Positions 50,870 to 60,594 are shown, numbered from the stretch's first letter. The stretch: DNA of 64,000 nt from DASRAJ01 sp035638255 (GCA_035638255.1 DASRAJ010000112.1:1-64000), one strand, 5' to 3'. Translations and numbers: made by a program. Notes: generated by a model from the sequence alone, not told the origin.

Positions 50870-52239
50870 TTTTTTATTACCCCGCAATTTTTGTATTCAG
50901 CCGCCACGAACACATACGACTTTGAGATGCGATCGCTGAGCCATTTTTCGATCGCCTCCACTTGTTTTTGCGACAAGGCAAATTGCTGAATGCGATCATA
51001 ATCATCATGAAGATTTGCCTGGTGCGGGCGTGTTTTTGATTTCAGATAAATCAGCCGGAATCCTGTCTCTCCCTGTTTGGTTCTGAAGACCATGGGCTTG
51101 GTGATGGCTCCCACCTGCAAGGTGTCAGTCGCCGGCACGAGTGTTTGGTCATAACTTCCGAGGTCTGCAGTTTCAAATTGTGTTGTGTTCGTTGCAGGGT
51201 TCTCAATCATGCCTGCATTTTCTCTTGTAGCATCGTCTTCTGAAAATTTACTCACTGCCTGCTCGAAAGAATATTTTCCGGACTGAATCAGATCGTAAAT
51301 GCTATCCATTTTTGCGCCGGCCTTTTGAATGTCGAATGAAGTGATCTGTGGCTTCACAAGTATGTGACGAATGTGAATTTTATCGCCGCGGCGCTCAATG
51401 AGCTGAATGATGTGAAAGCCAAACTTTGATTCTATCACATCCGAAATATCATTGGGATTTTTGAGCGCGAAGGCCGCCGCTTCAAAGGTAGGATCCATTT
51501 CTCCGCGATTCACGAAACCAAGATCGCCACCCTGCTCTGCGCTTCCCGGATCATCAGAATATGAACTCGCTAGCCCTGCAAAGTTTTCCCCGCTCTTCAC
51601 GCGCATGAGCAGGTCCGAAATTTTTTGCCTGGCATAAGCACGTACATCCTTATTTACTGCCGGCATGATCACCAACTGTCCTACCTCAAGTTGCGCATTG
51701 AAGTAGGGCAAACTGTCTTTCGGGATCTTGTTATAGAACTGCACAACTTCTGATGGCGTGACGGTAATGTCTTTGACAATGCTGGATCGCTCCCGGTCTG
51801 CCAAAAGTTTTTCGCGAATGTCATCCCGGAATTCGTCTTTGATTTCTACCATGGATTTACCATAGTACTGCTCCAGCTTTTCAATGGAGCCTGCAATGTT
51901 CGCAAAGTTGCGGATGCGCATGTCGAGTGTCTGCTCTACCTCATCATCGCTCACATGTACACTATCAAGTTCCGCCTGACGCACCAATAATTTATCGGTG
52001 AGAAACTGGTCGAGAATCTGACATTTAGAATCAGGTGGAAGAGGAGCAGTAGCCTGATAAGCGTATTGCTGGTATTGTGCTTCCACTTCTGACAATTGAA
52101 CAATGCGATCATCCACTATTCCGATAATCTTATCAGCCAGTTGCGGTTGGGCAAATGCGGACTCATTATTCAGTAGGCAGTACGCAATAGGCAGTAGGCA
52201 AAGGAAAAAGAAGAAACCTGATCCATGTATTTTTTGCAT
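50845..52239 (-). CDS. SurA-like periplasmic peptidylprolyl isomerase/chaperone
   Basis: 464 aa from ATG 52239 (MQKIHGSGFFFF). SurA N-terminal chaperone region (ADKIIGIVDDRIVQLSEVEAQYQQY), two PpiC-type rotamase domains around 190-300 (SGENFAGLASSYSDDPGSAEQGGDLGFV) and 300-410 (VKPQITSFDIQKAGAKMDSI ... FEQAVSKFSEDDAT). Folds outer-membrane proteins in the periplasm. Odd: residues 14-23 of the signal peptide are encoded by a four-unit heptad array (52172-52199). Upstream PpiC genes and downstream MoxR gene overlap or abut, so one operon is likely. Confidence 0.88.
   Translation of the reverse strand: MQKIHGSGFFFFLCLLPIAYCLLNNESAFAQPQLADKIIGIVDDRIVQLSEVEAQYQQYAYQATAPLPPDSKCQILDQFLTDKLLVRQAELDSVHVSDDEVEQTLDMRIRNFANIAGSIEKLEQYYGKSMVEIKDEFRDDIREKLLADRERSSIVKDITVTPSEVVQFYNKIPKDSLPYFNAQLEVGQLVIMPAVNKDVRAYARQKISDLLMRVKSGENFAGLASSYSDDPGSAEQGGDLGFVNRGEMDPTFEAAAFALKNPNDISDVIESKFGFHIIQLIERRGDKIHIRHILVKPQITSFDIQKAGAKMDSIYDLIQSGKYSFEQAVSKFSEDDATRENAGMIENPATNTTQFETADLGSYDQTLVPATDTLQVGAITKPMVFRTKQGETGFRLIYLKSKTRPHQANLHDDYDRIQQFALSQKQVEAIEKWLSDRISKSYVFVAAEYKNCGVIKKWINKEQQ
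52172..52199. repeat. Heptanucleotide array, GCCTACT family (4 units, in signal peptide)
   Basis: On the coding strand GCCTACT, GCCTATT, GCGTACT, GCCTACT; encodes CLLPIAYCLL, the core of the SurA-like signal peptide. The reverse strand cycle contains TAG. Confidence 0.9.
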
Positions 52240-52321
52240 CACCTTCAATCTTCTCAAATGAGTCATGTGGTCAAATTTCCGAACAAAAAATTTCTTAACT
52301 AAAATCATTTCGACGACTTGG

Positions 52322-52341
52322 TCGCGATACGCGTATCGCGA
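52322..52341. repeat. Perfect 20-bp palindrome
   Basis: TCGCGATACGCGTATCGCGA, in the gap between surA-like and the upstream PpiC-like gene. It shares TCGCGA words with the composite at 49837-49882. Confidence 0.85.
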
Positions 52342-52357
52342 TATCTAACCTCTAATT

Positions 52358-53227
52358 TCACTTCTTCTGCTCTACATAAACCTCAAAGTCTCCGTTCTTC
52401 AAGGCATCCTCATAAATGGTTTTGTGAATGGTGCCAACGAATGCCATTTTCCGCTGGTTGATGATGATGTTTTTAATTTCCTGCTTCGCAAAATCAATCG
52501 GTGCGTCATTGCCCTTAATCCGGTAATCATTAAACTTGATAAGATACCTGTAACCTGAATCTGCTACTTCAATATAGCTCCGGGCAAACTGCGCTTTGTC
52601 GAAGTCGAATTGATCAACGGGCAACAACGCGATGAGCTCATCCATATTGTACCACACACTGTCACTCAGTGAATACCGAACCGCGTACTGCTTGCAAAAC
52701 CCTTCAAGCTTTGGCTCATTGTAGTCAGTGGTGTTTTTCATCCACGCTTTTACGGAATCGAGGGGTGGCTTTGTGCTTGTACTTAGCATGATGTATCTCA
52801 CTCTTGCAATTGCGTTTTTCAAATTGAAAATATCTTTGTGACTGTTGTAGTATTTCTCTGCTTCATCTTCACTTACATTCGTATCGAGCTTCTGGCTCAC
52901 CAAATCATTTTCATATTGATAAATAAGGAGCGACTCTTTGTAATCACGCAGGCGATCATTAAGACGCTGTTCCTCTTCGGGCAAATTATCCTGTGCGTAT
53001 CGTAACATGAGGTTGTGACGAACCCAGCTGTCAACGTAATTGCGAACGGCCTGAATGCTGTCTTCCGGTCGTGCAGCTCCTCCGCCTACGCCGGCAATAT
53101 CAGATTGATAAAGGTACTTATCGTACACGCGAGCAATTGGCTCTTCCTTTTTGTCTTTTGATGATTGGAAAAAGCTGCACGAACCAATCAACAGGAAACA
53201 TGCAATATAAAATGTGAACCGGTGCAA
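52358..53227 (-). CDS. PpiC/SurA-related lipoprotein
   Basis: 289 aa. Lipoprotein signal MHRFTFYIACFLLIGSC (Cys17). N-terminal half shares the SurA chaperone helices (YLYQSDIAGV ... IQAVRNYVDSWVRHNLMLRYAQDNL ... LLIYQYENDLVSQKL); the isomerase part is short or degenerate. Placed between the 53229 gene (1-bp gap) and the SurA-like gene. Probably an accessory envelope chaperone. Confidence 0.8.
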   Translation of the reverse strand: MHRFTFYIACFLLIGSCSFFQSSKDKKEEPIARVYDKYLYQSDIAGVGGGAARPEDSIQAVRNYVDSWVRHNLMLRYAQDNLPEEEQRLNDRLRDYKESLLIYQYENDLVSQKLDTNVSEDEAEKYYNSHKDIFNLKNAIARVRYIMLSTSTKPPLDSVKAWMKNTTDYNEPKLEGFCKQYAVRYSLSDSVWYNMDELIALLPVDQFDFDKAQFARSYIEVADSGYRYLIKFNDYRIKGNDAPIDFAKQEIKNIIINQRKMAFVGTIHKTIYEDALKNGDFEVYVEQKK

Positions 53228-53228
53228 A

Positions 53229-55211
53229 TTATTTTTTGACTAATGATTGGAAGACCTGCTCGTTCACCGTTACAGGATACTTTTGGCGCAACTGAGCAAT
53301 CCATTGTTTCTCGAGGTACTCCTGGTAATCGGCAACCACGTATCCCTTCACTTCACTTAATGGTTTTGGCGCGGGCGGGAGAACCTGATCAATTCGAAGA
53401 ATACGAATCACTGAATCTTTTTGTGTGTAAGTAATTCCCGCCGATCCCCATCCGAGTTTTTCAATTTCAGTTCCTTTTCCTTTTTCGAAATCGTCAGTGG
53501 TGATCTTCAGATTATCCTTGTCCTTCTTGTTGATCTTCGCAAGAATATCAGCATCACTCATCTTCTTCTCCTGGTACTTCTTGAGCATCTCCAAACATTC
53601 TTCATTCTTACAGGTGTACGTGGTGACCTTGACTTTTTCCTGACCCATGTAATTGTTTTTATTCTGATCGTAAAATGCTTTTAAACCGGTTGTGTCTTCA
53701 ACGGCCTTGGTCCAAACTTTATCGCTGGCAAGATCGAAGAGCAGAATACCATTCATATACTCTTCCATGAGATCGCGGAACGGACCATACTTCGATTCAA
53801 GCCTGGTATCTTCAAAATTCGTCACACTTGCATTCACAAACTGATCGTAAAGACTGTTGAGCACTAATTGCTTACCACCTTTATTGTTCATAAACTTGCG
53901 CTGATTCTTCTCAATGTAATCAGCGAGGTCTGCCTGTGTAAACGTTCTTGTTTCGGGCATACCTTTAGAGTCAGTCAATGTGAACACAGGGTCTTTCATT
54001 TTCGCAACGCTAGAATCATTCCATACGCCCTTCGTGAGGGTGGAGTCAATTTTTGAGAAGAGAGCAAGCTTTCTGTCAGGAAATTCTTTGAACTGGTAAT
54101 CCTTCTTAAGCCTGGTTACAAACGATGAGTGTGCATAATCTTTCCACGGGCCATTTTCAATTTTCTTCTTGATGTCGTCCTTCATGTCCTCATACTTTCC
54201 GAACGGTTTTTTCTCTACCAGCTTGATGATGTGCCATCCGAATTTTGTTTGCACCGGCGGAGAAATGTCACCTGGATTTTTCAATGCATACGCTGCCTGT
54301 TCAAACTCCATTACCATTTGACCGGTGGTGAATGGTTTCAATTGTCCGCCATTGGAAGAGGAAGTTTTGTCCTGCGAAAAATTCTTTACCAGTTCGTCCC
54401 AGTTCGCGCCGCTCTTTAGTAAACCATAGAGTGAATCAATTTTCGCTTTTGCTTTTGTATTATCTTCAGGAGTTGCTTTTGCCGCAACTTTTATAAAGAG
54501 ATGCGACACCGTGATGGTCCCTTGTGAAGGTCTGGTCTCCATTACACGAATGATATGATAACCAAACTGGGTGCGTACGGGATTACTGATTTGCCCTGGT
54601 TTCAAATTGTATGCAGCAGTTTCAAAGGGATAAATCACCTGCATCGCCGTGAGCCAGCCGAGGTCGCCGTGGTTGTCTTTTGCAGAAGGATCTCCGGAAG
54701 AATCGGTGGCGAGTTGATTGAAGTCAACCTTCTTTGCCATTAATAATTTTTTCCAGTTTGAAATTTTCTTGTACGCTTTCAACGTATCAGCAGGTGATGC
54801 ATTGGGATCAAGTTTCACAAGAACATGCTGCACATGTACCTCCGTTTGCATTCGCTTGTATCCTTCCCGCACCAGCGAAGTGTCAAACATATATGAAGGG
54901 GTAAGCTTGCTGCGATAGGTTTTAAACTCATTGAGTACGGCAGCCGTAGTGTCCATCTTCATGTCTTTTGCTTCCTTCACCTTAAGGCGGAAGTTGATGT
55001 ACAGTTCAAGGTAGTCACGCAGTGATTTTTCACTGAAGTCGGCTTCACCGTTCACGTTAGTCTTTTGATAGACTTTAACGAATTCACCGGCAGTAATTTG
55101 TTCTTTGCCGATGTTGAAGAGGATGCTTGACGGATTGTAAGTGGGCGCCTGTGCGTGTGCAGTGGCGATGAGCAAGGTCACGCAGACGATGCCCGCAAAT
55201 ATTTTGTTCAT
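53229..55211 (-). CDS. PpiD-like multidomain peptidylprolyl isomerase
   Basis: 660 aa from ATG 55211 (MNKIFAGIVCVTLL), with a signal peptide ending AHAQ; the frame extends 90 nt upstream but those residues are not signal-like. SurA-like N-terminal region, then two PpiC parvulin domains around 130-235 (VQHVLVKLDPNASPADTLK ... GDLGWLTAMQVIYPFETAAYNL) and 245-345 (GTITVSHLFIKV ... SNGGQLKPFTTGQMV), and a long C-terminal part ending PLSEVKGYVVADYQEYLEKQW. Periplasmic folding factor for exported proteins. Head of the PPIase/MoxR operon. Confidence 0.9.
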   Translation of the reverse strand: MNKIFAGIVCVTLLIATAHAQAPTYNPSSILFNIGKEQITAGEFVKVYQKTNVNGEADFSEKSLRDYLELYINFRLKVKEAKDMKMDTTAAVLNEFKTYRSKLTPSYMFDTSLVREGYKRMQTEVHVQHVLVKLDPNASPADTLKAYKKISNWKKLLMAKKVDFNQLATDSSGDPSAKDNHGDLGWLTAMQVIYPFETAAYNLKPGQISNPVRTQFGYHIIRVMETRPSQGTITVSHLFIKVAAKATPEDNTKAKAKIDSLYGLLKSGANWDELVKNFSQDKTSSSNGGQLKPFTTGQMVMEFEQAAYALKNPGDISPPVQTKFGWHIIKLVEKKPFGKYEDMKDDIKKKIENGPWKDYAHSSFVTRLKKDYQFKEFPDRKLALFSKIDSTLTKGVWNDSSVAKMKDPVFTLTDSKGMPETRTFTQADLADYIEKNQRKFMNNKGGKQLVLNSLYDQFVNASVTNFEDTRLESKYGPFRDLMEEYMNGILLFDLASDKVWTKAVEDTTGLKAFYDQNKNNYMGQEKVKVTTYTCKNEECLEMLKKYQEKKMSDADILAKINKKDKDNLKITTDDFEKGKGTEIEKLGWGSAGITYTQKDSVIRILRIDQVLPPAPKPLSEVKGYVVADYQEYLEKQWIAQLRQKYPVTVNEQVFQSLVKK

Positions 55212-55464
55212 AACTGGAGGTATGAGATGAGTTGGTTTTTTGAGAGGCACAAAAGTAATTTTTTTTAGGGAACGAGGTAGGAATCTCGGATTTTGGTCCA
55301 ATCCATTGGGAGGATTTCGGATTTCCGCTTCAGGGAGTTAGAAAAAGTTCTGAGCAGAATTGCGTTTTGACAGCCAAAAATGATTTGCTTACTCGTATAA
55401 AAATGATTTTATTGAACTGTTAAGAAAAACTTAAACTCACATTCTACTCGCCGAAGCAGCTCTG

Positions 55465-55476
55465 CCGATCAATCGG
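55465..55476. repeat. Short hairpin CCGATCAATCGG before rlmD
   Basis: Core of the TCCCGATCAATCGGGA family, 2 bp before an alternative ATG (55478) of rlmD. Confidence 0.6.
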
Positions 55477-55549
55477 GATGGAAATGGATGATGCGGAATT
55501 TCCATCGGAAAATATTGTATCGAACCTTCTCAGAGTAATTTCGGCACAA

Positions 55550-56947
55550 ATGCGAAATCAAATCCTACTTGAAAATCTCGTTGTGGAATCTTACGCCAAC
55601 GAGGGTAAATGCATTGCCCATCACGAAGGCAAGGTAGTTTTTGTGAAAGGAACTTTGCCGGGTGAGGTAGTTTATGCGCGGGTTACCAAGAGCAAGAAAG
55701 ATTGGATGGAAGCGGAAGTATCTGATGTGATTCAATCATCGGCTGATCGCCAACTTCCTTTCTGCCAACACTTCGGCTATTGCGGCGGATGCCAGTGGCA
55801 GCATATGAAGTATGAAGCACAACTTCGTTACAAAGAACAAGCAGCGATTGAAACCCTGGAGCGACTTGGCAAAATTTCGATTAAAGAAAAGCTGCCGATT
55901 GTTGGATGTGATGCAGATCGTGGTTACAGAAATAAACTGGAGTTTACGTTCTCACACAGGGAGTGGCAGGTTGGCGAGGCATTCAGAAACAATACTGAAC
56001 GCATTGAGTATCCCGCGGTTGGTTATCATTTTCCGAAATATTTTGATCGTGTTTTTGATGTGAAGGAATGTCACCTGATGCCTGAACCGAGCGATCGTAT
56101 CCGGCTGGCTACAAAAAAATTCTGTGTGGAAAATGGCTATGAGTTTTTCAATCTGATAAAACAAACAGGCTTGATGCGAAACATCATTATCCGGATGACC
56201 ACCACAGGCGAAGTGATGTTGCTGGTTGTCTTTGCTCAAAATGATGAAGAAAAGATTCGAATGCTGATGGAATTTCTGCGACAAGAATTTCCTGAAATTA
56301 TTTCGCTGCAATACACCATTAACGCGAAGAAGAACGACACCATTTACGATTTGAGCATCATCACCCACTCCGGCAGCGATGCGATTTATGAGCGTATTGG
56401 AAGACTAAAATTCCGCATCAGCGCAAAATCATTTTTCCAAACTAACACCCGGCAGACAGAAAAACTTTATGAGTGCGTGAAAGAATTTGCCGCACTAAGT
56501 GGAAATGAACTGGTTTATGATTTTTACAGCGGCACCGGGAGCATTGCCATGTACATTGCAGATGGCTGCAGAAAAGTGATCGGCATTGAATCGGTTGCGC
56601 AGGCTATTGAAGATGCGAAAGTGAATGCTGCAATCAATGACATTCAAAACGTCTCGTTCCATGTTGCCGATATTTCCAAAATTTTTACCGGTGAATTTTA
56701 CTCAGAGCATGGAACGCCTGATGTAGTGATTACGGATCCCCCGCGAACGGGAATGCATCCCGACGTTGTAAAAGAACTATTGCAAATGCAGCCGATGAAA
56801 ATTGTGTATGTGAGTTGCAATGTGGCTACGCAGGCGCGCGATCTGCAAATGCTTTCAGGAAAATATTCTGTAGAGCGAATTCGTCCGTTGGATTTGTTTC
56901 CGCAGACACATCATGTGGAGAATGTGGCGGAATTGAAGTTGATTTAG
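55550..56947 (+). CDS. rlmD: 23S rRNA (uracil-C5)-methyltransferase RlmD
   Basis: 465 aa from ATG 55550 (MRNQILLEN); ATG 55478 would add 24 residues from repeat-rich DNA and is less likely. TRAM-like start (LVVESYANEGKCIAHHEGKVVFVKGTLPGE), iron-sulfur Cys cluster CQHFGYCGGCQW (Cys72, 78, 81) with a fourth Cys in KECHL, methyltransferase motif DFYSGTGSIAMYIA, DPPRTGMH, and catalytic Cys in VYVSCN. Methylates a uracil of 23S rRNA (E. coli U1939) using a 4Fe-4S cluster. Confidence 0.92.
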   Translation: MRNQILLENLVVESYANEGKCIAHHEGKVVFVKGTLPGEVVYARVTKSKKDWMEAEVSDVIQSSADRQLPFCQHFGYCGGCQWQHMKYEAQLRYKEQAAIETLERLGKISIKEKLPIVGCDADRGYRNKLEFTFSHREWQVGEAFRNNTERIEYPAVGYHFPKYFDRVFDVKECHLMPEPSDRIRLATKKFCVENGYEFFNLIKQTGLMRNIIIRMTTTGEVMLLVVFAQNDEEKIRMLMEFLRQEFPEIISLQYTINAKKNDTIYDLSIITHSGSDAIYERIGRLKFRISAKSFFQTNTRQTEKLYECVKEFAALSGNELVYDFYSGTGSIAMYIADGCRKVIGIESVAQAIEDAKVNAAINDIQNVSFHVADISKIFTGEFYSEHGTPDVVITDPPRTGMHPDVVKELLQMQPMKIVYVSCNVATQARDLQMLSGKYSVERIRPLDLFPQTHHVENVAELKLI

Positions 56948-57540
56948 GGTTGGGAGTTTTGTGAAGTTTCAGAGAATAGGTAGTTGGAAATAAAAAGTTG
57001 TGAACACAGTGGGACTGGAAATTTATTTTTCTGAAGAAAAAATTGAACAGAAGATTTCAGAAAGCCGGTTGATTTGAATTCTCTCGCTCAATGGGATTTA
57101 CTTCCTATAAACCAAATCCCAGGAAAACCAGAACAGGTCAGGAGAAAAGTTTCACCTGAAGAAGGTTGTGACTGGTGATGGGATTTTCTGCAGAGTAATT
57201 ATCAATAAAATCACCAGAATCTTCAGTTTATTTCGTTGCGAAGCAAAACTTTCTGCCCTTGCCTCCCTATTATTAAAGCCCATACTCTTAAGCTCGAAAT
57301 ATTAACAATGTCTTCCATCTCTTCAAAATGATCATCAGGAATTTTGAGATTGCGTATTGAGTCCCTTTGCTTAGATGCAATTTTAATCCTTTTCTTTCCG
57401 TGAGTAATAACACAGGTGTAATAACGTATGAACTAAATTGTGGATAACAGATTAGCATTTTTTAAGTACTAAAAAACAAAATCATACCTTTACTCTCTCC
57501 TTCGTCCCACATCACACGAAAATTTCCAGTTAAATTTTTT
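56948..57540. other. 593-bp gap holding a gene remnant
   Basis: The 57223-57432 minus-strand fragment is the only coding-like part. 56948-57222 shows no gene or clear repeat. Near 57485, TACCTTTA roughly resembles a Bacteroidota -7 box for the following large gene, but the match is imperfect. Confidence 0.45.
57223..57432 (-). pseudogene. Short coding-like remnant without a start
   Basis: Between stops the frame reads, on the minus strand, FIRYYTCVITHGKKRIKIASKQ and continues through DSIRNLKIPDDHFEEMEDIV and SSLRVWALIIGRQGQKVLLRNEIN to a TGA at 57223-57225, about 69 codons. The amphipathic, charged sequence looks like protein, but there is no ATG, GTG or TTG near the 5' end, so it is probably the tail of a lost gene. 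No family is recognised. Confidence 0.4.
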
Positions 57541-57543
57541 GTG

Positions 57544-60393
57544 ATGAAAAAAATCTCCGGATTATTTTTTTTAAAAGGTCTCTTACGTGGGCAAGTTTCC
57601 CCTTCCGAAAAATATATAGTAGCCTGGATCTTTCCTTTCCTGCTTTTCATCCCCACTTTTTCATTTAGTCAAAATCTGGTAGGCAATCCGGGTTTTGAAA
57701 CATATTCATCACTACCCGTTTTGCCTGGACAGTGGAATAATGCCACCGGCTGGAGTAATTGTGGTGGTGGAACTCCCGACTTTTTCCATACCAACGGAAG
57801 CGGCATCGTTCAATTGCCAAATTGTTATGTAGGAACGGTCTATCCTTACAAAGGTGATGGAATAATGGGTCTTGTTGCTTATGCTTCCTATTACGCCAAC
57901 GCCCGGGAATACATTTCGGCAAATTTGATTTCAGCGTTAGTACCGGGAAGCGTTTACAATATTTCTTTCTTCATCACGAATGGGCTTCCGTCTGATTCCT
58001 ACGGTGGGCAAGGTATTGATAACTTCAGTATTGCCTTTTCAATAGGCCCTTTAGCACAATTTTATTTTCAACCCCTTTCTTCCATCACACCTCAATTGAC
58101 AGTTTCAAACATTCTTTACGATACCGCCTGGGAACAGATCAGTTTTCAGTACTTAGCCGATGCTGCCTATGATCATATCACCTTCGGGAATTTTGCCGAC
58201 GACGCAAGCACCACCGTACAGGTATTTGATTCCGGCACAAATGCTTTAGTCTACTATTTTCTTGATAGTATTAATGTTGAGGATGTAAATGGCAGTTTGG
58301 CCTTTATTGCGTCTGATTTATCATTTTGTGAAGCATCTTGTATCGCTTTCGCGGATCAATCCACTAACAACCCCACCTCGTGGCAATGGGTTTTCAATGG
58401 TGGTTTACCGTCAACTTCCTCTATTCAAAACCCTATCAACATCTGCTATAACACACCGGGTACGTACAATGTTACCCTCATTACGAGCAATGCTTATGGG
58501 AGTGATACGCTCACATTGTACAACTATATCATAGTGTATGCGGTTCCGGCCGTGCCGGTGATCACGCAGAGCAATGACACGCTCATGAGTTCTGTTGCTT
58601 ATAGCTATCAATGGTTCATGAATGGAAACTTGATTCCGGCAGCAACCAATCAACAATTCACTATTCTGCAATCGGGAGATTACAGCGTGATCATCACGGA
58701 TGCTCTGGGGTGTTCTGCCGGCGATACCCTTGGCGCCGTGTTATTGCTTCCACAAAGTGCATTCAGCTCAGGTACCACCGGCGGATGCCCGGGAAGTTGT
58801 TTTGATTTCGCCAATGCTTCATTGAATGCGACAAGCTATCAATGGTTTTTCACAGGAGGAAATCCTGCTTCTTCTACCCAGCAAAATCCATGGAACATCT
58901 GCTACGCAAATCCCGGCGTGTATGATGTCACACTAATTGCTTCTTGCAATTTTGCAGCGGATACGCTCACGTTGTACAATTACATCACTGTGTATACAAC
59001 GCCTGTGCAGCCGGTGATCACGCAAAGCAATGACACTCTCACAAGTTCTGCTGCTTTCAGCTATCAATGGTTTATGAACGGAAACATGATTCCTGCGGCG
59101 ACTAATCAACAATTAATCATCATGCTATCAGGTGATTACAGGGTGATGATCACTGATGCGCTTGGCTGTTCTGCCAGTGACACCCTGGATGCTTTGCTCC
59201 TGTTTCCGCAAAGCGCATTCAATTCCGGTACGATCAGCGGATGCCCGGGAAGTTGTTTTGATTTCACCAATGCTTCATTAAATGCTGCGAGCTATCAATG
59301 GTTTTTTACCGGAGGAAATCCTGCTTCTTCTACCCAGCAAAATCCAGCGAACATCTGCTACGCAATTCCGGGCCTATATGATGTCGTGCTTATCGCATCG
59401 AGCAACTTTGCTTCGGATACAATGTTGCAATCGGCTTACATCACCATCTTTGTACCACTACCGGTTTTTATTTCGCAGAATGGAAATTTACTCACGTGCA
59501 CTCCTGCAGCGAATACTTATCAGTGGCTGCTGAATGGAAATCAAATTCCAGGTGCCACTTCGCAAACACTTTTTATCACCCAGACAGGAATATACATTGT
59601 TGAGGTAATAGATTTAAATGGTTGTGCTTTCTCAGACACAATCATTGTGAACACCATTCCATCACCCAACTTTGCAGCGACGGATACCTCGCTCTGTGAA
59701 AAATTCTGTACTAACTTCTTCGATCAATCCAACAACATTCCCACAGCGTGGCAATGGATTTTCCCCGGTGGTGATCCGGCTTCGTCCTCTGAACAAAACC
59801 CGGCGAACATTTGCTTCAACAATCCCGGAGTGTATAATGTCACACTTATCACCACGAATGATCTTGGCAATGATACGCTTACCTTGATTAATTATATTGA
59901 TGTGCATTCGACTCCCCCGTTTCCTGAGATCACACAAAACGGTCATGTGCTCACGTCAAGTTCTGCGGCTTCGTATCAATGGCAGCTTAATACTGTGGAT
60001 ATTCCGGGCGCCACCTATCAATCGTATACCGTCATGCAAACAGGATTTTATACGGTGGTGATTAGTGATTCAAATGGCTGCAAGAATTCTGCAACACAGA
60101 ATGTTTTGATTTCAGCATTGGAGGAAGTGAGTAATGATGCGGGTATTGTTATCTCACCAAATCCGTCGAATGGAAGTTTCATGGTGGAATGGCTCAACGG
60201 TCAAATGGCTGATCAACTCTCGATAGCAGTAGTAAATACGATTGGAAAAAAGGTCTATTATTCCGATGAAAGAATTACGAGTGAAAATTTCAAGAAGTCA
60301 ATTGATTTGAATTCTGTCGTTGAGGGACTTTATTTTCTCGAAATAAAATCAGGGGAAGAATTTTACAGGAAGAAAGTGGTGATTACGCGATGA
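57544..60393 (+). CDS. Giant secreted PKD/Ig repeat protein with T9SS sorting domain
   Basis: 949 aa. Signal-like region (about residues 30-43, IFPFLLFIPTFSFSQ) after an unusual basic start. Residues 45-245 form a carbohydrate- or ligand-binding-like beta domain (NLVGNPGFETYS ... REYISANLI). Then four units, each a PKD domain (near 253, 406, 558, 709; SWQWxFxGGxPxSSxxQNPxNICY) plus an Ig-like domain (QSNDTLxSSxAYSYQWFMNGN), and a C-terminal type A sorting domain (VISPNPSNGSF, about 869). Units 2 and 3 are near identical at DNA level (58783 and 59239, offset 456 bp), a recent internal duplication. Probably a surface adhesin. Confidence 0.85.
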   Translation: MKKISGLFFLKGLLRGQVSPSEKYIVAWIFPFLLFIPTFSFSQNLVGNPGFETYSSLPVLPGQWNNATGWSNCGGGTPDFFHTNGSGIVQLPNCYVGTVYPYKGDGIMGLVAYASYYANAREYISANLISALVPGSVYNISFFITNGLPSDSYGGQGIDNFSIAFSIGPLAQFYFQPLSSITPQLTVSNILYDTAWEQISFQYLADAAYDHITFGNFADDASTTVQVFDSGTNALVYYFLDSINVEDVNGSLAFIASDLSFCEASCIAFADQSTNNPTSWQWVFNGGLPSTSSIQNPINICYNTPGTYNVTLITSNAYGSDTLTLYNYIIVYAVPAVPVITQSNDTLMSSVAYSYQWFMNGNLIPAATNQQFTILQSGDYSVIITDALGCSAGDTLGAVLLLPQSAFSSGTTGGCPGSCFDFANASLNATSYQWFFTGGNPASSTQQNPWNICYANPGVYDVTLIASCNFAADTLTLYNYITVYTTPVQPVITQSNDTLTSSAAFSYQWFMNGNMIPAATNQQLIIMLSGDYRVMITDALGCSASDTLDALLLFPQSAFNSGTISGCPGSCFDFTNASLNAASYQWFFTGGNPASSTQQNPANICYAIPGLYDVVLIASSNFASDTMLQSAYITIFVPLPVFISQNGNLLTCTPAANTYQWLLNGNQIPGATSQTLFITQTGIYIVEVIDLNGCAFSDTIIVNTIPSPNFAATDTSLCEKFCTNFFDQSNNIPTAWQWIFPGGDPASSSEQNPANICFNNPGVYNVTLITTNDLGNDTLTLINYIDVHSTPPFPEITQNGHVLTSSSAASYQWQLNTVDIPGATYQSYTVMQTGFYTVVISDSNGCKNSATQNVLISALEEVSNDAGIVISPNPSNGSFMVEWLNGQMADQLSIAVVNTIGKKVYYSDERITSENFKKSIDLNSVVEGLYFLEIKSGEEFYRKKVVITR

Positions 60394-60417
60394 AGAATTC
60401 GGCAACGGAGACTGTTC

Positions 60418-60594
60418 TTACTTTGAAAGTACTTTTCTTCGATTGCGTCTTTGTTCGGCTCGCTTTCGTCTCTCCTTATCCGCTAAAATTGCTGTGCGAA
60501 TAATGGCGGATTCCTCTCTTGTAGGAATTCCGGGAACAAGCATTTCTCCAAGTTCATCTAGAGTATATTCCCTTTTTTTAGTTTTCTTCTTCAT
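60418..60594 (-). CDS. Small basic protein, partner of the GNAT-like protein
   Basis: 58 aa: starts MKKKTKKREYTLDELGEM and ends in an Arg/Lys-rich tail (RRKRAEQRRNRRK). It begins inside the preceding gene (17-nt overlap) and is probably translationally coupled to it. The middle segment VPGIPTREESAIIRTAI is amphipathic. Basic, small and coupled to a possible acetyltransferase toxin, it may be the antitoxin, but no family is recognised. Confidence 0.6.
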   Translation of the reverse strand: MKKKTKKREYTLDELGEMLVPGIPTREESAIIRTAILADKERRKRAEQRRNRRKVLSK

